A stretch of DNA of 32,165 nucleotides from Bacteroidota bacterium (GTDB lineage: Bacteria; Bacteroidota; Bacteroidia; Chitinophagales; BACL12), in assembly GCA_016124275.1 (NCBI GenBank), contig WGOA01000088.1, positions 1 to 32,165 of the forward strand, in the 5' to 3' direction. Made by a program: the position numbers and the translations under genes. The notes under the pieces were generated by a model that saw nothing but the letters and a program-made list of their open reading frames with translations, had not been told where the DNA came from and did no database searches. This document shows positions 15,201-21,828 of the stretch, one piece after another (the stretch's first letter is position 1; each line of letters starts with the position of its first letter).

Positions 15201-15294
15201 GGACAAAGCCGCAGAAGGGGGCCCCACGCGCGAGCCTGAAGCCGAGCACGAACACAATTACCACTGCGACGATCTGGAAGACGAAGGCCGTTGA
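12271..15294 (+). CDS. Secreted double amidohydrolase (degenerate N-half, intact C-half)
   Basis: 1007 residues from the ATG at 12271, which places a signal peptide at 1-35 (core LFSLLALLLTANGLAIAQ). Two amidohydrolase-superfamily modules lie in tandem. In the first (about 50-470) the beta-sandwich is present, but the metal site reads YPSFLDLFSQYG (103-114), with no HxH. The second (about 579-980) has the full set: DEHSH (635-639), His793 in CHSY, His819 in FTHILEGYK and Asp873/Asp874 in NSDDAE. It resembles imidazolonepropionase-like/metallo-dependent hydrolases that open cyclic amides or cleave dipeptides. The C-terminus is acidic and His-rich (EHEHNYHCDD). A short hairpin (15298-15311) without a T-run follows. 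The substrate is unknown; location in the periplasm or at the surface is inferred from the signal peptide. Confidence 0.85.
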   Translation: MINVLYFRQAFSRAVPTLFSLLALLLTANGLAIAQTTFPTNGVRDERSGLHAFENASIVVSPEQTLEGATLLIRDGKIVGVGKGLAIPADAVRHDCSGQYLYPSFLDLFSQYGVANKQPYERASRQEALDSERPGAWAWNEALLPEFDAATAFEGDDKAAEAMRAAGFGAVLTHRRDGIARGTGAVVLLRGKGQEHGSLVRERAAAFYSFRKGSSTQEYPGSLMGAIALLRQTYLDGKWYARQTLPRKEVNLSLEAWNNTQTLPAFFEAGDHYSALRAAIMGKEFGVAYTFLGDGTEYRSLNDLKAVGSAFVLPLNFPAPYKVSDPLDANMVSYPELLHWEWAPANAALLSQAGIPIALTTNGLENPGMFREALKKAMDHGLSEKAALAALTTEPARLAGVSAELGTLEAGKRANFLRCSGPLWDKETHVLENWVGGERYGMEWAEASDYRGKYALELNGKRYALEIGGNLHGPDFTVKRDSALLPSEGKQDRDRLTLSFEDQEAHYRLSGWWMEGTLSGLGQDQRGNWFNWTATRTAAFEPKPDTAAKKDEKRLMDPAALPRPFQAYGGTSAPAQESVLFRNATVWTNGKDGVLEGADVLIKNGKISKVGRSINAGDARVVDATGKHLTAGIIDEHSHIAISRGVNEGTQASTAEVRIGDVIDPSDVDIYRQLSGGVVASQLLHGSANPIGGQSALIKLRWGASAEQMKIEGADGFIKFALGENVKQSNWGDNSTVRFPQTRMGVEQVFVDHFTRAREYGRRKAAGDPTLRPDLDLEALLEILEKKRFITCHSYVQSEINMLMKVAEQFGFRINTFTHILEGYKVADKMKAHGVGASTFSDWWAYKYEVIDAIPHNAALLHKMGVVTAINSDDAEMGRRLNQEAAKAVKYGGVSEEEALKMVTLNPAILLHLDDQMGSIETGKEASIVLWTDHPLSVYARAEQTWIDGRLYFSLDKDTEARKTLAAERNRIMLRMMDKAAEGGPTREPEAEHEHNYHCDDLEDEGR

Positions 15295-15366
15295 GTATTG
15301 GCTTCTGCCAAGAACTCCTTTAGAAAAATGTGCGTTAGCGCTTCCTCCTTTTTTGACTGAATGTTT

Positions 15367-16683
15367 ATGAATAAGCTTACAACTACCCTGCTGATTGCTT
15401 TGCTGCTGCTGATTGGCCTGACAGGCTCTCCGGTTCAAGGCCAACAAAGCCCTTCGCCCAAAGGGAGCTTTCTGCTGCTCGGCGCCGTGGCGCACCTCGG
15501 CAATGGCCAGGTCATTGAAAACAGCGCAATTGGCGTGCGCGACGGGCGCTTTACGCTGGTGGCTGATGCCACGGTCATTCGTATTAACCCGGCAGAGTAT
15601 GACACGGTGATTACGGGAACCGGGCAGCATGTGTACCCCGGGTTTATCGCAGCGGTTTCGGGCCTGGGCCTGATTGAAATCGGGGCGGTGCGCGCTACCA
15701 ACGATGCCTCTGAAGTGGGTGATTACAACCCGCACATTCGTTCATCCATAGCTTTTAATACGGACTCCAAAGTTTTACCTACGCTTCGCAACAACGGCAT
15801 TCTGATAGCGCAGGTCATTCCAAGTGGGGGTACCATCAGCGGTTTTTCTTCGGTGGTGCACCTCAATGGCTGGAACTGGGAAGATGCGTTGATGGCCGAA
15901 GATGACGCATTGCATTTGCATTGGCAGCAGCTGTTGTCCCGTGAAGGCTGGTGGGTGGAAAATGCGCGTTTGGAAAGCAACGAAAAGTACCACACCAATA
16001 CAGACAAGCTGTATGCGTTTTTTGAGGAAGCCCGCGCCTACGCGCAGAACCCTTCACCCGCTCCTGTTAACCTCCGGTTTGAAGCCATGAAGGGCATTTT
16101 TGACGGCAGCAAAAAAGTGTTCATCCGCTGCTATGAAGCCAAGGAGATTGCCGAAGCTGTGCGTTTTGGCGAGGCCTTCGGGCTGGACTATGTTTTGGTG
16201 GACGCCGGCCAGGCCTGGCAGGTCACCGATCTGCTAAAGCAATACGATGTGCCGGTCATTTTGGAGCAAACGCATCGCCTGCCCCCTTACGGGCACAGCG
16301 ATGTGGACCAACCGTTTAAAACACCTGCCCTGCTGAAAGCTGCCGGGGTGCGGTTTGGGCTTTCGGTGGGCTCGGGCTGGGATGCCTTCTGGCAGACGCG
16401 CAACCTGTCTTACCACGCCGGGCAAGCCGTTCCGTTTGGCCTTGACCCCGAAGTTGCCGTGGCTTCCATTACCGGAAACCTGGCGGAAATTCTGGGGCTT
16501 GAAGCGCGCTGCGGCACATTGACATCCGGGCTGGAGGCCACGTTTTTGCTGTCTGAGGGCGATGTGCTGGACATGCGAACCAGCAGGATTACCCACGCCT
16601 GGATTCAAGGCCAGGCTGTTGACCTGGACGACCACCAGCGCGTGCTGTACCGCCGCTACATGAGCAAGTATGGGTTGGAGTAA
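15367..16683 (+). CDS. Secreted amidohydrolase-like protein, probably inactive
   Basis: 438 residues. A signal peptide (MNKLTTTLLIALLLLIGLTG, cleavage near VQGQ at 26) precedes a single amidohydrolase-like barrel. The beta-strand normally ending in HxH reads YPGFIAAVSGLGL (90-102). The later metal positions are also unclear (CYEAKE and SVGSGWDAF instead of His and Asp motifs), so catalysis by the usual route is unlikely. It looks like the first half of the preceding double protein. The two may assemble together, the dead subunit supporting the live one; this is inference. An alternative ATG two codons upstream (15361) is equally possible. The gene is 72 bases after the double amidohydrolase and overlaps the M28 peptidase start by 14 bases, so all are probably one operon. 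Confidence 0.8.
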   Translation: MNKLTTTLLIALLLLIGLTGSPVQGQQSPSPKGSFLLLGAVAHLGNGQVIENSAIGVRDGRFTLVADATVIRINPAEYDTVITGTGQHVYPGFIAAVSGLGLIEIGAVRATNDASEVGDYNPHIRSSIAFNTDSKVLPTLRNNGILIAQVIPSGGTISGFSSVVHLNGWNWEDALMAEDDALHLHWQQLLSREGWWVENARLESNEKYHTNTDKLYAFFEEARAYAQNPSPAPVNLRFEAMKGIFDGSKKVFIRCYEAKEIAEAVRFGEAFGLDYVLVDAGQAWQVTDLLKQYDVPVILEQTHRLPPYGHSDVDQPFKTPALLKAAGVRFGLSVGSGWDAFWQTRNLSYHAGQAVPFGLDPEVAVASITGNLAEILGLEARCGTLTSGLEATFLLSEGDVLDMRTSRITHAWIQGQAVDLDDHQRVLYRRYMSKYGLE

Positions 16684-17740
16684 ACGCTTTTTTGAGGCTC
16701 GGGCGAAAGGTGTGCTGCGGGTGGCAACGTTGGTGCTGTGCGCGGGCTTTGCGCCGCTGAGCGGGCAACCGGTAAGCGGAACGGGACGCGCTGCAGACGC
16801 AGCGCAGGGCGTGGCAGACGTGACTGCCGGTGGGGCCCACATGACTGCCAGTGGGGCTAACGTCAACTGGACTCCTGACACGCTGGCACTCGGTTGGATG
16901 CGGGAACTGAGCGATGACGCCATGCAAGGCCGCGGCGCCGGGACAGAAGGCGCAGCGCGAGCGCGCGCATTCATTCGCGATAAGTTTGCTGCCTTTGGGC
17001 TGGAGCCTATTCGTTTATCTGCCGGAGGGTTGCCGGTTTACGAAGATTCGTTTCGCTTTAAGCCCGATAGAAGGGGAGATTCTCTGATGGGCGTCAACCT
17101 GGTGGGCTGGCTGCCCGGGCGCGAGTTTCCAGAGCAATTTATTGCCATTACGGCGCATTACGACCACCTGGGTTTGCACGATGGCGAGCTGTTCAACGGC
17201 GCGGATGACAACGCGTCGGGTGTGGCCGCCCTGCTGTCGCTGGCGCTTAGTGCCATGGAAGTGCCTACCCGCTACTCGCTGCTTTTCATTGCATTTGATG
17301 CAGAGGAACCAGGTCTGCTGGGGGCGGCACATTGGGTAGAAAACCCTACGCTTCCCTTGGACCGCATCCGGCTAAACATAAACCTAGATATGGTTGCGCG
17401 CGCGGACAAGGGCCGCCTGTGGGCCTGCGGAACGCGCTTCCATAAAAGCTTGCGCGCCCCATTGCTTGAAGCCGCAGCGGGCTCGCCCCTGACCCTGGAA
17501 TTTGGCCACGATGGCCGAACGGGACTTTTTCGGCAAAGCTGGATTTCGTCAAGCGACCATGAGCCCTTCCACCGGGCGGGCATTCCCTTTGTGTATTTTG
17601 GCGTGGATGACCATGCGGACTACCACAAAGCCAGCGATGATTTTGAGCGGATTGACCCCCTGGTTTTCGATCAATCGCTGCAATTACTTCATCGCGCCCT
17701 TCGCACCCTGGACGCCCAATTGGACGTTGTTCTGCCGTGA
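16670..17740 (+). CDS. Secreted M28-family zinc aminopeptidase
   Basis: 356 residues. An N-terminal signal (core VLRVATLVLCAGFAPLSG) is followed by a low-complexity Ala/Gly/Thr linker (about 35-66) and then the peptidase domain. The two-zinc ligands typical of M28 are visible: His163 in TAHYDHLG, Asp179/Asp180 in NGADDNASG, catalytic Glu212 and Glu213 in DAEEPGLLG, Asp240 in NLDMV, and His319 in DHADYHKASDD. It would release N-terminal residues from peptides in the periplasm or outside the cell, which fits the neighbouring secreted hydrolases and suggests peptide scavenging. Its start overlaps the previous stop by 14 bases, and its stop overlaps the next start (GTGA), so all three genes are likely translationally linked. 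Confidence 0.92.
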   Translation: MGWSKRFFEARAKGVLRVATLVLCAGFAPLSGQPVSGTGRAADAAQGVADVTAGGAHMTASGANVNWTPDTLALGWMRELSDDAMQGRGAGTEGAARARAFIRDKFAAFGLEPIRLSAGGLPVYEDSFRFKPDRRGDSLMGVNLVGWLPGREFPEQFIAITAHYDHLGLHDGELFNGADDNASGVAALLSLALSAMEVPTRYSLLFIAFDAEEPGLLGAAHWVENPTLPLDRIRLNINLDMVARADKGRLWACGTRFHKSLRAPLLEAAAGSPLTLEFGHDGRTGLFRQSWISSSDHEPFHRAGIPFVYFGVDDHADYHKASDDFERIDPLVFDQSLQLLHRALRTLDAQLDVVLP

Positions 17741-18321
17741 CTCGCCTGGAAATTTACCCCTGGGCTTCGCTTAGTCCGGACACGATTGAACAAATGTTCA
17801 GGCTCCGGCAAGCGGTTTTCATCAGCGAGCAACAGTGCATTTACCCGGACCTGGACGGTTGGGACCCCAAAGCCTGGCACGTAGGGGCTTGGGAAAGCGT
17901 GGAGCAGGTCAGCGCAGAAGGTCTTGCGCCTGCGGCGTCGTTTAGAGCCTCGTCAGGAGCCTCGCCTGAGGCCTCACCTGAGGCCTCACCTGAGGAAAAG
18001 CTGGTAGCCTGTTGCCGGATTTTTCCTTCCGGGGTCATGCCGCCAATGCACCCTTTTCAGGTACCCGATGACGGGGTCAGCGCCCGGATTGGACGCATTG
18101 TTACCGACCCGCGGTTTCGCAGTCGGGGCATAGCTGGCGCTATGGTGCGCGAAGCGCTTGCGTTCATCCAGCAAAACCGGTTGGGCCGGCACGTCCGCAT
18201 AGCAGCTCAGCGGCATCTGTCGGCGTACTACGCCGGCTTTGGCTTTCGCGAAATCGGTGAGCCCTACGTTGAAGACGACATTCCTCACACGGATATGCTG
18301 CTGATCCTTTCGGGCGAATAG
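17737..18321 (+). CDS. ElaA-like GNAT acetyltransferase
   Basis: 194 residues, cytoplasmic. The start is GTG at 17737, overlapping the M28 stop as GTGA. The N-terminal FRLRQAVFISEQQCIYPDLDG (split: FRLRQAVF at 21-28, EQQC at 31-34, DLDG at 38-41) is the ElaA signature. The acetyl-CoA loop is GRIVTDPRFRSRGIAG (119-134), with Arg130-Gly131. The conserved barrel is interrupted by a low-complexity insert (about 55-87) containing SPEA repeats encoded by a 12-base tandem repeat; it lies in the beta-hairpin before the ACCRI strand and is probably a surface loop. Substrate unknown. The link to the upstream secreted hydrolases is only by operon position. Confidence 0.85.
   Translation: MTRLEIYPWASLSPDTIEQMFRLRQAVFISEQQCIYPDLDGWDPKAWHVGAWESVEQVSAEGLAPAASFRASSGASPEASPEASPEEKLVACCRIFPSGVMPPMHPFQVPDDGVSARIGRIVTDPRFRSRGIAGAMVREALAFIQQNRLGRHVRIAAQRHLSAYYAGFGFREIGEPYVEDDIPHTDMLLILSGE
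17947..17994 (+). repeat. 12-bp tandem repeat inside the acetyltransferase gene
   Basis: Four 12-base units: a degenerate one (17947-17958), GCCTCGCCTGAG (17959-17970), and two identical GCCTCACCTGAG copies (17971-17994). In frame it encodes ASSG, ASPE, ASPE, ASPE. Confidence 0.88.
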
Positions 18322-18382
18322 CCCGCGCGCGTGGCGCAACTTCCGCGCTTATTCGCGAGTTTTGCAGCCCGCAGCGAATGCC

Positions 18383-19066
18383 ATGACCAAATCCAAACTG
18401 GAAAAGTTCTCCGAACTGGAGCAATTGCCCAACGTTTACCAGAACTGGAGCTACCTGGAGCCTCGCTTGTTCGGGGCTAGTCGCCGGGAGGTGGATCTTC
18501 GCGGCGCGTGGAACGGAGGCCATTTCGCCCGAAAACAACCCATTACGCTGGAGCTTGCCTGCGGGCGCGGTGAATACACGGTGGGGCTGGCGCGGCGCTA
18601 CCCAAAACGCAATTTCATTGGCGTGGACATCAAGGGCAATCGCGTTTGGTCGGGAGCCAGCCAGGCGGTGGAAGAGGGCCTGGACAATGCGGCGTTTTTG
18701 CGCACCGACATTACCATTCTGGATCGTTTTGTGGGGCCAGGCGAGGTTTCCGAAATCTGGATTACGTTTCCCGATCCTTATCTGCGGGAGGGCAAACGGG
18801 GCAAACGGCTAACTTCGCCCCGCTTTCTGGCGCTCTACCGCCGGGTGGGCGCGGCGGGCTTGCCGGTACACCTCAAAACCGATTCCACCGAGTTGTATGC
18901 CTACAGCCTGGAGAGCGTGCGGGAGTTTGGGGCAACCATTGAATGCGCCGTGGACGACATTGACGCGGGCGTTTTGCCGGTGGAGGAGTTGGAAATTCCC
19001 ACCTACTACGAGCGCATGCATCGCGACCTGGGCAAAACCATAAAATACCTTAGGTTTAGGCTGTAA
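18383..19066 (+). CDS. trmB: tRNA (guanine-N7-)-methyltransferase
   Basis: Methylates G46 of tRNA at N7 using S-adenosylmethionine. The 227-residue protein has SAM-binding motif I ELACGRGEYT (57-66), FIGVDIKGNR (78-87), and the diagnostic EIWITFPDPY (124-133) followed by KRLTSPRFLALY (141-152), which carry the catalytic and tRNA-binding residues of TrmB. The ATG at 18383 (MTKSKLEKF) matches the usual Bacteroidota start; an earlier in-frame TTG at 18362 would add only seven residues. It stands alone, 61 bases after the acetyltransferase gene. Call is firm. Confidence 0.95.
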   Translation: MTKSKLEKFSELEQLPNVYQNWSYLEPRLFGASRREVDLRGAWNGGHFARKQPITLELACGRGEYTVGLARRYPKRNFIGVDIKGNRVWSGASQAVEEGLDNAAFLRTDITILDRFVGPGEVSEIWITFPDPYLREGKRGKRLTSPRFLALYRRVGAAGLPVHLKTDSTELYAYSLESVREFGATIECAVDDIDAGVLPVEELEIPTYYERMHRDLGKTIKYLRFRL

Positions 19067-19178
19067 GCGGGGGCTGGAGTACCCTGCGTGGCAACTTTCG
19101 CAGAAGTTCTGTTAACTTGGTGTGATTCTTGCTCTACTTTTTGATTGTGCCCTCTTTAACGGAAAAACCTTTTCAACG

Positions 19179-19925
19179 ATGGATCGACGGAATTTTGTGC
19201 TAAAAACAGGCGTTGCCGTGCTCGGCTTGACCGCCGCACCGGGATTAGTAAACGGCAAACCTGCTGGCTCAACCGCCGGCGCTGCGGTGGAACCAGGGCA
19301 GGCGTACGGCCATTTTGAGCTGCCCAAACTTGACTACGCCTACAATGCGCTTGAACCGCACCTGGATGCGCAAACCATGGAGATTCACTACTCCAAGCAC
19401 CACGCGGGCTATGTAACCAACCTGAACAACGCGCTGCACGGGCACCCGCTTGCGAATTTGGGGCTGAACGATATCCTCAAAAACCTGACGCCCGATGCGG
19501 CCAACGCAGCGCTGCGCAACAATGCGGGCGGGCATTTTAACCACAGCCTGTTCTGGAAAGTGCTGACACCGGGCGGGGCAAACCGGCCCGTCGGTGCCGT
19601 TTCGGATGCTGTGAACGCCCAGTTTGGCTCGTACGAGGAGTTTGCCAACCAGTTTGGCACGGCGGCCACCAAGGTCTTTGGCTCCGGTTGGGTTTGGTTG
19701 AACCTGGATGCTGAAAACAAGTTGTTCATCAGCACCACGCCCAACCAGGACAACCCGGTCATGACCAAAATTGCCGAAAAGCCAGGTCGCCCCATTTTGG
19801 GCCTCGATGTCTGGGAACACGCGTACTACCTCAAGTTCCAGAACCGCCGCAAGGAGTACATTGACGCGTTCATGGGGCTGATCAACTGGGACACCGTAGG
19901 GGCCAATATGGCAAGCTGGCGCTAA
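19179..19925 (+). CDS. Superoxide dismutase, Mn-type, Tat-exported
   Basis: Converts superoxide to oxygen and peroxide. 248 residues from the ATG at 19179. The N-terminus MDRRNFVLKTG is a twin-arginine (Tat) signal followed by a hydrophobic stretch and a likely cleavage around 25-36, so the enzyme should fold with its metal in the cytoplasm and act in the periplasm. Metal ligands are His70 (EIHYSKHH), His122 (GGHFNHSLFW), Asp210 and His214 (LDVWEHAYY). GGHFNHSLFW and Gln190 in TPNQDNP match Mn-type rather than Fe-type enzymes; cambialistic use cannot be excluded. The stop overlaps the end of the convergent TrpF-like gene by 3-4 bases. A TACTTTTTG stretch 45 bases upstream of the ATG is an imperfect -7 box. 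Confidence 0.92.
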   Translation: MDRRNFVLKTGVAVLGLTAAPGLVNGKPAGSTAGAAVEPGQAYGHFELPKLDYAYNALEPHLDAQTMEIHYSKHHAGYVTNLNNALHGHPLANLGLNDILKNLTPDAANAALRNNAGGHFNHSLFWKVLTPGGANRPVGAVSDAVNAQFGSYEEFANQFGTAATKVFGSGWVWLNLDAENKLFISTTPNQDNPVMTKIAEKPGRPILGLDVWEHAYYLKFQNRRKEYIDAFMGLINWDTVGANMASWR

Positions 19926-20527
19926 GGCTGCCCCGGTTCAACGGGCCAGGTCTCCAGCATTTCCATGATGGTGTCAAGGCCGTCGTAGAGCTTGAGACCT
20001 GTTTGCAGTTCCGCGCCTCCGCGAAGGTGCAGTCCGGCAGCCGGATAGTTGCCCAGCCAACCCTGTATGCCTTCGGTTTCGGTTAACCCTTCCAGCCAGA
20101 CCGGTGCCCTTTGCGCCAGGCTGCGCAACAGCTTCCCGGGGTCGCGAAGCTGTTGTGGATCCACCAGCAGCCCTTCGACCGAATCGGGAAGACCCGCCAG
20201 TTCGGTATCGCTTTCCTGCCCGCTGACCCTTACGAAGAGCGGCAAATGCCGGATTTCGGGCGAAAGGACGATGCGGTCTATGGGCATCTCCAGCGCTTCA
20301 AGCCCAACGAAGCTGGCTATACCCGCCACGTTATCCGCATCCTGGTTGCCAAATTCTCCCAGGTACCGCGGGCCGTGCAGCCAGCCTTTGATCTCCAGCG
20401 CTTTTTCCGGGCTGATGTAATCCGGCGACGCGGGATCAAAACAGAATCCGATCCACGCAGCTCCCCAGGCGGAGAAGTAGCGCGCGTCAGTGAGGTTGGT
20501 GATGGAACCGGCGATAAAGGGAAACAT
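19922..20527 (-). CDS. TrpF-like (phosphoribosylanthranilate isomerase-like) barrel lacking the catalytic Cys
   Basis: 201 residues. The start reads FIAGSITNLTDARYF, then GAAWIGFCF and SPDYISPEKALEI. This lines up with the opening of TrpF (K-x-CG-ITN-x-x-DA, GADxxGFxF, SPRYxSPExA). The closing LHLRGGAELQTGLKLYD resembles the TrpF SGVE-xxPGxKD segment. The general base Cys7 of TrpF is Ala6 here, and the GGTG phosphate loop is missing; VEGLLVDPQQ replaces LLLDSxxGGTG. The protein probably keeps the TIM-barrel fold but not classical isomerase activity. No other trp genes are nearby. It is convergent with the superoxide dismutase gene (overlapping stops) and divergent from the alkyltransferase-like gene. 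Family call is good; function is unknown. Confidence 0.65.
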   Translation of the reverse strand: MFPFIAGSITNLTDARYFSAWGAAWIGFCFDPASPDYISPEKALEIKGWLHGPRYLGEFGNQDADNVAGIASFVGLEALEMPIDRIVLSPEIRHLPLFVRVSGQESDTELAGLPDSVEGLLVDPQQLRDPGKLLRSLAQRAPVWLEGLTETEGIQGWLGNYPAAGLHLRGGAELQTGLKLYDGLDTIMEMLETWPVEPGQP

Positions 20528-20557
20528 GGGCGGTAGAGTGGACGGATTTTCTGCTTA

Positions 20558-20577
20558 TTTCGCGTTTGCACGCGAAA
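20558..20577. promoter_or_regulatory. Palindrome in divergent promoter region
   Basis: TTTCGCG (20558-20564), spacer TTTGCA, CGCGAAA (20571-20577): a perfect 7-bp inverted repeat in the 63-base gap between two diverging genes. It is well placed to be an operator or to affect both promoters. Confidence 0.4.
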
Positions 20578-20590
20578 GTTCCGGCTTATC

Positions 20591-20923
20591 ATGGATTCCT
20601 CCTTCTTTGACGATGTTTTTGCCGTGGTCAGGCTCATTCCGAAGGGCCGCGTGACCAGTTACGGCGCTATCGCCCGCTATTTGGGCACAGGCAAGTCTGC
20701 GCGACTGGTCGGTTGGGCCATGAACGCGAGCCATTCCACCGACCCGACCATTCCGGCGCACCGCGTGCTCAACCGCAACGGCATGCTGACCGGCAAACAC
20801 CATTTCGGAAGCCCCGACACCATGCAAAAGCTTTTGGAAGCCGAAGGCGTGGAGGTCGTGGACGACCAGGTGCAGGATTTTAAGGCGCGCTACTGGGATC
20901 CAAACGAGGAGTTGCAGTTGTAG
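20591..20923 (+). CDS. Alkyltransferase-like protein (MGMT-related DNA-binding domain)
   Basis: 110 residues, cytoplasmic. It corresponds to the DNA-binding C-terminal domain of O6-methylguanine-DNA methyltransferase: IPKGRVTSYGAIAR (16-29), then LVGWAMN and IPAHRVLNRNG (54-64). In active methyltransferases the motif is PCHR; here it is PAHR, Ala56 replacing the acceptor Cys. Such alkyltransferase-like (ATL) proteins bind O6-alkylguanine lesions without repairing them and pass them to nucleotide excision repair. Length and start fit stand-alone ATLs. It diverges from the TrpF-like gene across a 63-base gap holding a palindrome, and converges on the TPM operon, with stops 20 bases apart. Confidence 0.9.
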   Translation: MDSSFFDDVFAVVRLIPKGRVTSYGAIARYLGTGKSARLVGWAMNASHSTDPTIPAHRVLNRNGMLTGKHHFGSPDTMQKLLEAEGVEVVDDQVQDFKARYWDPNEELQL

Positions 20924-20943
20924 GTTACCCGGCTGCGGTCGGC

Positions 20944-21828
20944 TCACCAGGAGCCGCTGGCCCCCCCACCCCCGAAACTGCCGCCGCCGAAGCCGCCAAA
21001 GCCGCCCCCGCCACCGAAGCCGCCGCCCCCGCCACCGAAGCCCTTCCCCCCGCCAAAACCACCGCCAAAGCCTCCAAAACCGCCAAGTCCTCCACCTCGG
21101 TACGTGGTCCAGCCTTTGCCGGTGTAGGTGGTCATGTGTTCCACTTTGGAGGCGAAATAGATGAAGAGCGCCGCGATGATGAACAACATGATCAGAATGA
21201 CGATCAGCGGAACCGGGCTTTCGTCGTCTTCTACGGCGTCATACTGGCCGGCAAAAATTTGGATGATGGCATCCGTTCCGCGGTCCAGGCCCTCATAGAA
21301 ATTGCCCTCCTTGAACGCCGGGATAATGATGTTGTCCACCACGCGGCCTGCGAGCGCAGCATCCATTTGCACCAGCGCGCCACGCCCTACCTGGATGCTC
21401 AAATCACCGGAAGTTGACCCCTGGCGCGGCTTGATGGCAATGACCACGCCGTTGTCCCGGCCTTCCTGGCCAACGCCCCAGCCTTCGCCAAGCAAAGCCC
21501 CGAACTGCGCCGCAGGCATGCCGCAGAGGTCCGGATGCACCACGATGACAATCTGCACTGATGTGGAATCGTCCTGCGCAATCAGTTTGCTTTCCAAGGC
21601 GGCTTCTTCCTCCGCGCTTAGCATCGATGTGCCGCCGAACTGGTGAACCAGCCCTTCGGAACGATCAGGACGTGGTGGTGGGCAAAGGCTTTGTGCGGAA
21701 AGGCGCCCGATGCCCGGCAACAGCACCAGCAACAAAACCACGGCTGTGAGCAAAGCCCGGACCTGTGCCCTGGAGCCGCAAGCCAAACGCTTGCTGGCCA
21801 ATCGTTTACTGGCCAATAGAAAGCTCAT
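20944..21828 (-). CDS. TPM-domain membrane protein with Gly-rich tail
   Basis: 294 residues. A long basic n-region containing a duplicated LASKRLASKRL precedes a signal/anchor segment (about 25-46). A TPM domain follows (about 58-195: SAEEEAALESKL, VQIVIVVHPD, DNGVVIAI, IQVGRGA, IIPAFKEGNFYEGL). A transmembrane segment (207-226) and a cytoplasmic-side tail made largely of Gly, Phe and Lys (245-294) end in GGGASGSW. This is the YgcG architecture, often beside lemA. The TPM domain is exposed outside the inner membrane; proposed roles include membrane-protein assembly or quality control, but the activity is not established. It is the last gene of a lemA-TPM-TPM operon, and its start overlaps the preceding gene by 23 bases. 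Confidence 0.88.
   Translation of the reverse strand: MSFLLASKRLASKRLACGSRAQVRALLTAVVLLLVLLPGIGRLSAQSLCPPPRPDRSEGLVHQFGGTSMLSAEEEAALESKLIAQDDSTSVQIVIVVHPDLCGMPAAQFGALLGEGWGVGQEGRDNGVVIAIKPRQGSTSGDLSIQVGRGALVQMDAALAGRVVDNIIIPAFKEGNFYEGLDRGTDAIIQIFAGQYDAVEDDESPVPLIVILIMLFIIAALFIYFASKVEHMTTYTGKGWTTYRGGGLGGFGGFGGGFGGGKGFGGGGGGFGGGGGFGGFGGGSFGGGGASGSW

Noticed and set aside
15298..15311. TTGGC/GCCAA hairpin after the double amidohydrolase as a terminator
   Set aside because: Five-bp stem without a T-run; the next gene follows at 72 bases and is likely in the same operon.
14383..15735. 450-codon minus-strand reading frame opposite the amidohydrolase genes
   Set aside because: Antisense to two well-supported genes with catalytic motifs; long open antisense frames are common in GC-rich coding DNA.
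17947..17994. CRISPR-like array
   Set aside because: Units are 12 bases, contiguous without spacers and in frame within a gene; a coding tandem repeat.
20941..20955. GGCTC/GAGCC hairpin between convergent genes as a terminator
   Set aside because: Short stem, no T-run, and it overlaps the coding end of the TPM gene.
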